12,865 bases of DNA, taken from positions 1 to 12,865 of the forward strand of contig JAQGLP010000253.1 in NCBI GenBank assembly GCA_028292835.1, written 5' to 3'. Both the position numbers and the translations under genes were made by a program. This stretch comes from Variovorax sp. GTDB taxonomy: Bacteria > Pseudomonadota > Gammaproteobacteria > Burkholderiales > Burkholderiaceae_C. Below, piece by piece: positions 4,207-12,118 of the stretch. Positions within the stretch are counted from its first letter, which is position 1. The number at the start of each line of letters is the position of its first letter. The notes below the pieces were generated by a model. That model saw only the letters and a list, made by a program, of their open reading frames with translations. It was not told the DNA's origin and did no database searches.

Positions 4207-6516
4207 GTGAGTTCGATCGCCGACAAGTTCAACCAATTCGATTCGTCCCGGGACGAGGCTTTGCTGCGCACCGCTGCAACGGGGGCGGGCGCACCCGATC
4301 CCGCCGCAGGGGTGCCAGGCGCCGGCAGGGCCCGTCCCGCCCTCGATGCCGATGGTTTTCCGACGACGCACGGTCTCGAGGAGCCGGACGCCCGGCAGGC
4401 GGCCGCCGGGGCCTCGCCCGCCCCGTTTGCATCCAAAGCCAAGGGTCTGGCCGCAGCCGCATCGGCCTATGCTTCCGGCCTGACCTCGGAGCGCCGGCAG
4501 CGTCTGCTGGGCATCGTGCTGGCCGCGACCGTGGTGCTGCTGCTGCTGATCGCCGGCTCGGCGATCCTGCGCGCCGACCGCACCGCGCAACAGGTTGCCA
4601 GCGCCGGTCAGTCGCTGATGCAGTCGCAGCGCCTTGCCAAGTCGGTGACCCAGGCGCTGGTGGGCAACCCGAGCGCCTTCGCCGAGGTCAAGGACAGTTC
4701 GGAAGACCTGGCGCGGCGCGCCAACGGTTTGGCCGCGGGCGACGAGGGGCTGCGCCTGGAGCGCGTCGGGAGCCAGTACGAAGCCGAAATGCAGAAGATC
4801 ACGCCGCTGGTGGAGCGCGCCGATCGCAATGCCAAGGTGGTGCTCACCCAGCAGGACATCCTGACGCGCGTGGGGGCCTCGCTGCGCACCATCAACAAGC
4901 AGTCCTCGGACCTGCTTGAAATGGCCGAGACGGTGGCCTCGCTCAAGACCCAGCAGAACGCCTCCGTGTCCGAGATCTCCGCCACCGGCCAGCTCGCGAT
5001 GCTGACGCAGCGCATCGGCAAGTCGGCCAACGAATTCCTGACCATCGAAGGCGTCAGCCCGGACGCAGTGTTCCTGCTCGGCAAGGACTTGAACACCTTC
5101 CAGGAAATCGTCCGTGGCCTGCTCGACGGCAGCGCGCAGCTGCGTCTGCCGGCTTCGCGCGATCCGCAAACGCGCCAGCAGCTCGAAGAGCTGCTCAAGA
5201 TTTACGAACAGTCGCGCACGCAGGCCAGCGCCATCTTGGGCAACCTGCAGGGCTTGGTGGCCGCGCGCGAGGCGCAAACCTCCATCCTGAACGACAGCGA
5301 AACGCTGCGCACGGCGCTGGGCCAGCTGCAGGACGACCTGTCCAAGCACACCGGACTGGGCGCCGGCACGCTGGCGATGCTGGTGCTGCTGTCGCTGGTC
5401 GCCCTGGCGCTGGCGGGCAGCATGGGTTATTTGCAGATTCTCGAAGGGCGCAACCGCGCCGCGGCGGCCGAGCGCGAGCGCATCGAAGCAGAGCGCCAAA
5501 GCGAAGAGGCAAGCCGTGTCAACAGCGCCAACCAGGCGGCCATTCTGCGGCTCATGAACGAGTTGCAGACGGTGGCCGAAGGCGACCTGACGCAGGAAGC
5601 GACCGTGACCGAGGACATCACGGGAGCGATCGCCGACTCGGTGAACTACACTGTGGAGGAGTTGCGCCTGCTGGTGGGCAACGTGCAGAACACGGTCACC
5701 CGCGTGGCCGCCACCACGTCGCAGGTGGAGAACACTTCCACCGAACTGCTGGCCGCCTCGACCGAACAGCTGCGCGAGATCCGCGACACCGGCCAGTCGG
5801 TGCTGACCATGGCCGAGCGCATCAATGGCGTGTCCACGCAGGCCAACGAATCGGCCACGGTGGCGCGTCAGTCGCTGGAGGCCGCGTCGTCGGGCCTGCA
5901 GGCGGTGCAGAACGCGATCGGCGGTATGAACTCGATCCGCGACCAGATCCAGGAAACCTCCAAGCGCATCAAGCGCCTGGGCGAATCGTCCCAGGAAATC
6001 GGCGAAATCACCGAGCTGATCTCGGACATTACCGAGCAGACCAACGTGTTGGCGCTCAATGCCGCCATCCAGGCCGCCTCGGCGGGCGAGGCCGGACGCG
6101 GCTTCTCGGTGGTGGCCGAGGAAGTTCAGCGGCTGGCCGAGCGCTCGGCCGACGCCACGCGCCAGATCTCGGCGCTGGTGAAGGCGATTCAGACCGACAC
6201 GCAGGACGCGGTGGGCGCCATGGAGCGCTCCACCCAGGGCGTGGTCGAGGGCGCCCGGCTGTCGGACAACGCGGGTACCGCGCTCTCGGAGATCGACCGG
6301 GTGTCGCGTCGCCTGGCCGAGTTGATCGAACAGATCTCCAGCGCCGCTTCCAGCGAGGCGCAATCGGCCAACGTGGTCGCCGCCAGCATCCAGCACATCT
6401 TCGCCGTGACCGAACAGACCGGTGAAGGCACCCGCACCACGGCACAGCAGGTGCGCGAACTCTCCCACATGGCGGACGAGCTGCGCCAGTCGGTGTCGCG
6501 TTTCAAGATCGCCTGA
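4207..6516 (+). CDS. pilJ: Methyl-accepting chemotaxis receptor PilJ
   Basis: The inner-membrane receptor of the Pil-Chp system, 769 residues; in P. aeruginosa PilJ senses surface contact through pili. Order of parts: a polar, Ala/Pro/Gly-rich cytoplasmic N-terminus (1-97); TM1 (about 100-121, LLGIVLAATVVLLLLIAGSA); a periplasmic region (about 123-385) made of two PilJ-N-type helical modules, the second opening with QLAMLTQRIGKSANEF (262-277), which echoes SLMQSQRLAKSVTQA (136-150) in the first; TM2 (about 387-407); HAMP/coiled coil with EGDLTQEATVTEDITGAIADSVN (458-480); and the signalling domain. Its hairpin tip is QTNVLALNAAIQAASAGEAGRGFSVVAEEVQRLAERS (611-647); IQA..AGEAGRGF resembles PilJ more than ordinary receptors. 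No CheB/CheR pentapeptide tether ends the protein (RFKIA). The GTG start is supported by AAGGAA. The N-terminal extension is longer than in P. aeruginosa PilJ (about 680 residues). chpA follows after 23 bp. Confidence 0.95.
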   Translation: MSSIADKFNQFDSSRDEALLRTAATGAGAPDPAAGVPGAGRARPALDADGFPTTHGLEEPDARQAAAGASPAPFASKAKGLAAAASAYASGLTSERRQRLLGIVLAATVVLLLLIAGSAILRADRTAQQVASAGQSLMQSQRLAKSVTQALVGNPSAFAEVKDSSEDLARRANGLAAGDEGLRLERVGSQYEAEMQKITPLVERADRNAKVVLTQQDILTRVGASLRTINKQSSDLLEMAETVASLKTQQNASVSEISATGQLAMLTQRIGKSANEFLTIEGVSPDAVFLLGKDLNTFQEIVRGLLDGSAQLRLPASRDPQTRQQLEELLKIYEQSRTQASAILGNLQGLVAAREAQTSILNDSETLRTALGQLQDDLSKHTGLGAGTLAMLVLLSLVALALAGSMGYLQILEGRNRAAAAERERIEAERQSEEASRVNSANQAAILRLMNELQTVAEGDLTQEATVTEDITGAIADSVNYTVEELRLLVGNVQNTVTRVAATTSQVENTSTELLAASTEQLREIRDTGQSVLTMAERINGVSTQANESATVARQSLEAASSGLQAVQNAIGGMNSIRDQIQETSKRIKRLGESSQEIGEITELISDITEQTNVLALNAAIQAASAGEAGRGFSVVAEEVQRLAERSADATRQISALVKAIQTDTQDAVGAMERSTQGVVEGARLSDNAGTALSEIDRVSRRLAELIEQISSAASSEAQSANVVAASIQHIFAVTEQTGEGTRTTAQQVRELSHMADELRQSVSRFKIA

Positions 6517-6539
6517 TCATCCAGGGCAGGGGCTTCACG

Positions 6540-9500
6540 ATGCAACTTTTGGTACCCGCCACGGCGCCCGTGGGGGCCACGGTCGCCGCCGCTCCCTCGG
6601 CGATCGATCTCGGTCCTCTGGCCTGGGTCAACGACGAAATCCGCAAGTCCATCGATGCCGGCGTCAAGGCATTGCGGCGCCATGCGCGCGATGCCGGGGG
6701 CGCACCCGCGCTCGATATCGGCCCCTTGCACATGGCGCATCACCACTTGCATCAGGCAGCCGGCGCGCTGCGGATGGTGGGCCACCCGGCAGCCGCGCGG
6801 GTGCTCGGCGCCATGGAGACCCTGGCACAGTGCTGCATCATCGAGCCCCAGCGCTGCACCGAGGCGGCCATCTCGAAGGTGGAGCTGGCCGGTTTCGCGG
6901 TCATGGAGTTCTTGCAATGGCTGCTGGCGGGCAAGGCGGTGTCGTCGGTGGCCCTGTTTCCGCAATACCGCGAGGTGCTCGAGTTCGTCGGGCACGACCG
7001 CATCCATCCCGCCGATCTCTGGAGCATGCCCTGGCGCTGGGTCGATGTCTCGGCGCCCTGGGCGCGGCCCGCGCTTGTCTACGACCCGGCGGTGCGTTCG
7101 ACCTTCGACCGCGAAGTGCTCAAGGTGGTCAAGGACGGCGACGCCGTGGCGGCGCGACGGCTGCATGACGTGTGCCTCGGGCTGGCGCATGGCGCCTCGG
7201 CACGCCATGTCGTCAGTTTCTGGACACTGGCCGCGGCATTTTTCGAGGCTTCGTCGCTGGGGCTGCTTGCGGGCGACGTGTATGCCAAGCGCGCCGCTTC
7301 ACGGGTGTTGCTCCAGTATGCAACGCTCGCGCGCGGTGGCGCCGAGGCGTCCGAGGTGCTGGCGCAGGATCTGCTGTTCCAGTGCGCGCAGGCCTTGCCC
7401 GGCGCGCACGACGACGCGGCCACGCTGAAGGCGGTGCGGCTGGCCTGGGGTCTGGCCGACGCACAGCCGGTCGACTACGCGAGCCCGCAATTGGGCCTCT
7501 TCGACCCCCTGGTCCTTGCGCAGGCACGCAAGCGGGTCGATACGGCCAAGGAAATGTGGTCGACGCTGTCGGGGGGCGACGTGAGCCGCACCCGCCTGGC
7601 GGTTGACAGCTTCGCCCAGCTCGGCGAATCCCTGCAGAAGCTGCATCCCCCCAGCCTGCCGCTGGCCCAGGCGCTGACGCAGGCCGTCGAAGCATCGATG
7701 CACGCGGGCCGGGCGCCGGCAACCGAACTTGCGATGGAGGTCGCGACCGCGGTGCTCTACCTGGAGGCGGCCTTCGACGATCTCGATCCGCGCGATCGCC
7801 AACTCGCGGCGCGCACCCTGCAGCTGGCCGGACGGATCGATCGCGCGCGCAACGGCGGTCACTCGGAGCCGCTCGAATCGTGGATGGAAGAGCTGTATCG
7901 CCGGGTGAGCGAGCGCCAGACCCTGGGAACGGTGGTCGGCGAGCTGCGCGGTCAACTCGGCGAACTCGAGAAATCGCTCGACCAGTATTTCCGCAGGCCG
8001 GCCGAACAGGGCCTGCTGCGCGCCGTGCCGGCCCAGTTGATGCAGATGCGCGGTGTGTTTTCCGTGCTCGGGCTCGATCAGGCGGCACAGACCCTGCTGC
8101 ACATGCGCGACGATGTCTCGCACCTGCTGGCCCATGGTGCGCCAGCCGATGGCGGGGCGCGCGACTTCGAGTCGCTGGGCAACAACCTGGGCGCGCTGGG
8201 TTTCATGATCGACATGCTGGGCTACCAGCCGGCGCTGGCCAAGCGCCTGTTCGTCTTCGATCCCCAGGCCGGAGAACTCAAGCCCCTGATGGGGCGCCAG
8301 ACGGCCGAAGCCGAGGTTGCTCCTCAAGCCGCTCCCGCCCCGCAGGGGGAGCCCGACTTCGGCGAGCCGAGCGGCGCGCAGGCAGATGCCGAGCTGACGG
8401 CCTGGCTCACCGCGCTTGCCGCAGACGACGAGCCGCTGTCACCGATCGACGATTTGAGCCACGCGACCGAGAGCTGGACCCCGAAAATCCCAGAACTCAC
8501 GCCCTCCGGCGCAGGGCTGGAGATGGAGGCCGTCGAGTTCGAAGACGACGACGACCTTCAGGCCATTTTCCTGGCCGAAGCGCGTGAAGTGCTGGCGGAC
8601 GGCAGGGCCGCGGTCGAGGTGCTGGGGGCGAACCCCGCCGACACGGCCCCGCAAACCGTGTTGCGTCGCGCCTTCCACACCCTCAAGGGCAGTGCTCGCA
8701 TGGTGGGCCTGTCGGCCTTCGGCGACGCGGCCTGGACACTTGAACAACTGCTCAACACCTGGCTGGCCGACCAGCGCGCCGCCACGCCGGACTTGCTTTC
8801 GGTCACCGAGGCCGCATTGACGCATTTCGGGCAGTGGGCTGAGTCGATCGCCTCGGGCGAAGGTCCTGCCTGGCAGGGCGCACCGTTCTGGCAGGCGGCC
8901 GATGCGCTGCGCCAGGGCGAGTCCTTCTCCATGCCGGCGCATCCGGTCGAGGCCGATGCCGGGGTGACGGAGGTCGAAGCGGCGCCAGCGGCCACCAAAT
9001 TTCCCGAGCGCCCAGTCGGGCCAGCGCAAGAAGAGCCCGACAACGCGGCCGCGCTGCCAGTCGAGATGTCCGCGGCCACCGTGGCTGCGCAAGACAACGA
9101 CGACGAAATTTCCGCCTCCGGCATCGACGACCGCATCAAGGCCATCGGGCCACTGCGCATCGGGCTGGCGCTCTACAACGTCTATCTCAACGAAGCCGAC
9201 GAGTGGTCGCGCCAGCTGGCCGTCGAGGTGGGCGAGTGGGCGCTGGAGCCGCACACCAGCGTGCCGGACTCGGCGATTGGCCTGGCCCATTCGCTCGCCG
9301 GCAGTTCGGCCACCGTGGGGTTCCAAAGCCTGTCGGGCATGGCGCGCCTGTTCGAAGCCGCCCTGCAGCATCTGCACCTGCAAGGTCGTGGCACGGCCGA
9401 GCAGGGCGCCGTGCTGGTTGCCGCAGCGGATGAAGTGCGGCGCCTGCTGCACCAGTTCGCAGCCGGTGCCCTGAACGCGCCCGAGCCGGCGATGCTGCAG

Positions 9501-12035
9501 GCGCTGCGCGAGGTCGCGACCTCTCCGACGCCGGCGGAGCCCGCCGTGCCTACACATGTCGCCGCGGCCATGCCCGCCGCGGGCAGCGTCGCGGCTTCCG
9601 GCGAGATCGTGCTGGACGACGAAGACGATGCCCTGGACCAGATCGACGCCGTGGACGCCGAGTTGTTCCCGATCTTCGAGGAAGAAGCCGTCGAGTTGCT
9701 GCCGCAGCTGGGCACCACGCTGCGCGTCTGGTCGCAGCACCCGGAGGAGGCGGCGCCGCGTGCCTCAACCCTGCGCACGCTTCACACTCTCAAGGGCAGC
9801 GCCCGGCTGGCGGGTGCCATGCGCCTGGGCGAGCGCGCGCACCGCATGGAATCCGAGATCGAGCTGATGGGCACGGAGTCGATCGAGCGGACGGCCATCG
9901 AGCGTCTGCTGGGCCGTTTCGACACGCTGCAGGCCACGTTCGACGATCTGCGCCGTGCCGGGACGACGCAGGACGCTTCCGCGCAACCGGCGCCCGAATC
10001 GCAGGCGACGAGCGTCGGGGCGGCTGCCGGCCCAGTGCGGCCCGTCCTCGCCGCCGACCACGACCGGCCGGCCGAGGCGACGGCGTCCGCAGTCCTTCCT
10101 GGCAACGGAGTGCAGGCCCCGGCCCCGGCCTCGGCGCTGGCGCCCTTGCGTTCCACTTCTGGTCAGGCGATTCGCATCCGGACGCAACTGCTGGACCGGT
10201 TGGTCGCGCAGGCTGGCGAGGTGATCATCACGCGCTCGCGCCTGGAGGCCGAGATCGGCCAGCTGCGCGGCTCGCTCGACGACCTGACGGGCAACCTGGA
10301 CCGGCTGCGCCAGCAACTGCGCGACATCGAGCTGCAGGCCGAGAGCCAGATGCAATCGCGCTTGGCGCAGGCGAAGGATTCGCAGCAGGGCTTCGACCCG
10401 CTCGAATTCGACCGTTTCACCCGCGTGCAGGAACTCACGCGCATGATGGCCGAGTCGGTCAACGACGTGGCCACGGTGCAGCGCACGCTGCAAAAGACCG
10501 TGCAGACGACCGAGGACAACCTGGCCGTCCAGGCGCGCCAGACGCGCGAACTTCAGCGCGGACTGCTGCGCACGCGCATGGTCGAATTCGAGGGAATCTC
10601 CGAGCGGCTCTACCGCGTGGTGCGCCAAGCCTCGAAAGACACCGGCAAGCCGGTCCGCCTCGACATCGTGGGCGGCTCGATCGAGATGGACCGCGGCGTG
10701 CTGGACCGCATGACGCCGGCGTTCGAGCACCTGCTGCGCAATTGCGTGGCGCACGGCATCGAGGAGCCCGAGGCGCGGCGACAGGCCGGCAAGGAAGCCG
10801 TCGGGCTGATTGCCATCGAGCTGCACCAGGAAGGCAACGACGTGGCCGTCAGCTTCCGGGACGACGGGGCCGGGCTCGACGTCCAGCGCATCGCCGAGCG
10901 CGCCCGCGCCCTCGGGCTGCTGCCGGACGGCCAGGCGCTGTCGGCCCAGGACGCGGCCGAAATGATCTTCCGGCCTGGCTTCTCGACCGCCCGGCAGGTT
11001 TCCGAGCTGGCCGGCCGGGGTATCGGCACCGACGTGGTGCGCGCCCAGGTGGCGGCGCTCGGCGGCCGCATCGAAACCCACAGCACGCCGGGGCAGGGCG
11101 TCGCCTTCAAGCTGGTGCTGCCGCTCACCACGGCCGTGACGCACATCGTGATGCTGCGTGCGGGCACGGCCTCGTTCGGCGTGCCGTCGAACCTGGTCGA
11201 ACTGGTGCAGCGCGCCAGCGCCGCCGAGATCGGGGAGGCCTACGCGAGCCGCAGCTACCGCTTCGCCGGCGAGCAGCTGCCGTTCTACTGGGCCGGTGCG
11301 CTGCTGCAGTCGTCGGCGCAGAGCGAACGTCCGCCGGGCAAGACCAACACCGTGATCATCGTTCGCAGCGCCGCGCAGCGCATCGCGCTGCACGTCGATG
11401 ACGTGCTGGGCAACCAGGAGGTGGTGATCAAGAACCTCGGGCCGCAACTCGCGCGCCTGCCGGGCATGGCCGGCATCACGGTGCTGGCCTCGGGGGTAGT
11501 GGTGCTGCTCTACAACCCGGTGGCGCTGGCCTCGGTGCACGGCGAGCAGGCACGGCGCCTGCAGGGCATTGGCTTCGTCGCCAGCGATGCTGCCGTCGAC
11601 GCCGCGGCCGGAGGGTCGCAGACGCCGTTGACCCCCGCGCCGCAGAGCCAGCTCGTGCTGGTGGTGGACGACTCGATCACGGTGCGCCGCGTGACCCAGC
11701 GCCTGCTGCAGCGCGAGGGCTACCGCGTCGCGCTGGCTGCCGACGGCCTGCAGGCGCTGGAGCGCCTGCAGCAGGAGCGCCCGGCCGTGGTGCTGTCGGA
11801 CATCGAGATGCCGCGCATGGACGGCTTCGACCTGGTGCGCAACATCCGCGGCGACGCGTCGCTGGCCGACCTGCCGATCATCATGATCACCTCGCGCATC
11901 GCCGAGAAGCACCGCGACCACGCGGGCGAGCTGGGCGTCAACCACTACCTCGGCAAGCCCTATTCGGAGGACGAGTTGCTGCGGCTGGTGCGCGGCTACA
12001 CGAGGGTGGAGGCCCCATCCGAAGTGGCGGCTTGA
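6540..12035 (+). CDS. chpA: Pil-Chp hybrid sensor histidine kinase ChpA/PilL (CheA-like, multiple Hpt)
   Basis: A cytoplasmic CheA-type kinase of 1831 residues, shorter than P. aeruginosa ChpA (about 2470). Residues 1-580 form a FimL-like N-terminal region with two degenerate Hpt-like segments: HQAAGALRMVG with His71 but no Lys, and MQMRGVFSVLG (501-511) with Met where His belongs. Three further Hpt domains follow Pro/Ala linkers and acidic runs: His713 in HTLKGSARMVG, His917 in HSLAGSSATVG (Lys replaced by Ala) and His1082 in HTLKGSARLAG. A helical dimerisation/coiled-coil region spans about 1211-1365. The ATPase domain has its N-box HLLRNCVAHGIE (1397-1408), DDGAG (1441-1445), the F-box-like IFRPGFST and GRGIG (1492-1496). 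A CheW-like domain (about 1527-1665) and a C-terminal receiver end the protein; the receiver has Asp1710/Asp1711, phosphoacceptor Asp1754 (LSDIEMPRMDG) and Lys1806. The start has AGGGG 7 bases upstream. It should phosphorylate PilG and PilH, with PilI linking it to PilJ. Confidence 0.95.
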   Translation: MQLLVPATAPVGATVAAAPSAIDLGPLAWVNDEIRKSIDAGVKALRRHARDAGGAPALDIGPLHMAHHHLHQAAGALRMVGHPAAARVLGAMETLAQCCIIEPQRCTEAAISKVELAGFAVMEFLQWLLAGKAVSSVALFPQYREVLEFVGHDRIHPADLWSMPWRWVDVSAPWARPALVYDPAVRSTFDREVLKVVKDGDAVAARRLHDVCLGLAHGASARHVVSFWTLAAAFFEASSLGLLAGDVYAKRAASRVLLQYATLARGGAEASEVLAQDLLFQCAQALPGAHDDAATLKAVRLAWGLADAQPVDYASPQLGLFDPLVLAQARKRVDTAKEMWSTLSGGDVSRTRLAVDSFAQLGESLQKLHPPSLPLAQALTQAVEASMHAGRAPATELAMEVATAVLYLEAAFDDLDPRDRQLAARTLQLAGRIDRARNGGHSEPLESWMEELYRRVSERQTLGTVVGELRGQLGELEKSLDQYFRRPAEQGLLRAVPAQLMQMRGVFSVLGLDQAAQTLLHMRDDVSHLLAHGAPADGGARDFESLGNNLGALGFMIDMLGYQPALAKRLFVFDPQAGELKPLMGRQTAEAEVAPQAAPAPQGEPDFGEPSGAQADAELTAWLTALAADDEPLSPIDDLSHATESWTPKIPELTPSGAGLEMEAVEFEDDDDLQAIFLAEAREVLADGRAAVEVLGANPADTAPQTVLRRAFHTLKGSARMVGLSAFGDAAWTLEQLLNTWLADQRAATPDLLSVTEAALTHFGQWAESIASGEGPAWQGAPFWQAADALRQGESFSMPAHPVEADAGVTEVEAAPAATKFPERPVGPAQEEPDNAAALPVEMSAATVAAQDNDDEISASGIDDRIKAIGPLRIGLALYNVYLNEADEWSRQLAVEVGEWALEPHTSVPDSAIGLAHSLAGSSATVGFQSLSGMARLFEAALQHLHLQGRGTAEQGAVLVAAADEVRRLLHQFAAGALNAPEPAMLQALREVATSPTPAEPAVPTHVAAAMPAAGSVAASGEIVLDDEDDALDQIDAVDAELFPIFEEEAVELLPQLGTTLRVWSQHPEEAAPRASTLRTLHTLKGSARLAGAMRLGERAHRMESEIELMGTESIERTAIERLLGRFDTLQATFDDLRRAGTTQDASAQPAPESQATSVGAAAGPVRPVLAADHDRPAEATASAVLPGNGVQAPAPASALAPLRSTSGQAIRIRTQLLDRLVAQAGEVIITRSRLEAEIGQLRGSLDDLTGNLDRLRQQLRDIELQAESQMQSRLAQAKDSQQGFDPLEFDRFTRVQELTRMMAESVNDVATVQRTLQKTVQTTEDNLAVQARQTRELQRGLLRTRMVEFEGISERLYRVVRQASKDTGKPVRLDIVGGSIEMDRGVLDRMTPAFEHLLRNCVAHGIEEPEARRQAGKEAVGLIAIELHQEGNDVAVSFRDDGAGLDVQRIAERARALGLLPDGQALSAQDAAEMIFRPGFSTARQVSELAGRGIGTDVVRAQVAALGGRIETHSTPGQGVAFKLVLPLTTAVTHIVMLRAGTASFGVPSNLVELVQRASAAEIGEAYASRSYRFAGEQLPFYWAGALLQSSAQSERPPGKTNTVIIVRSAAQRIALHVDDVLGNQEVVIKNLGPQLARLPGMAGITVLASGVVVLLYNPVALASVHGEQARRLQGIGFVASDAAVDAAAGGSQTPLTPAPQSQLVLVVDDSITVRRVTQRLLQREGYRVALAADGLQALERLQQERPAVVLSDIEMPRMDGFDLVRNIRGDASLADLPIIMITSRIAEKHRDHAGELGVNHYLGKPYSEDELLRLVRGYTRVEAPSEVAA

Positions 12036-12081
12036 CACCGAAATCCAAGCCGGATCGGCTGCCTGCCCGCGTCAATCCTGG

Positions 12082-12101
12082 ATAGTTCGCTATATTTTTT
12101 T
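12082..12101 (+). terminator. Weak candidate terminator after chpA
   Basis: ATAG (12082-12085), loop TTCG, CTAT (12090-12093) form a four-base-pair hairpin with a stable UUCG-type loop, followed by seven T (12095-12101). The stem is short and A/T-rich for an intrinsic terminator. A longer imperfect pair, AGCCGGATCGG (12048-12058) with CCGACTTCCGGCT (12108-12120), encloses it and may add stability. The 83-bp convergent gap holds no other gene. Confidence 0.3.
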
Positions 12102-12118
12102 GGCAATCCGACTTCCGG

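Noticed and set aside
4117..6468. 783-codon open frame antisense to pilJ
   Set aside because: It is rich in Arg/His/Gly/Leu with no domain, and mirrors the strong codon bias of pilJ, which has clear receptor domains and a good ribosome binding site.
9765..12038. 757-codon open frame antisense to the ChpA kinase, CheW and receiver regions
   Set aside because: The plus strand encodes intact ATPase, CheW and receiver motifs here. The antisense frame is low-complexity His/Arg/Leu/Gln sequence typical of a GC-bias shadow.
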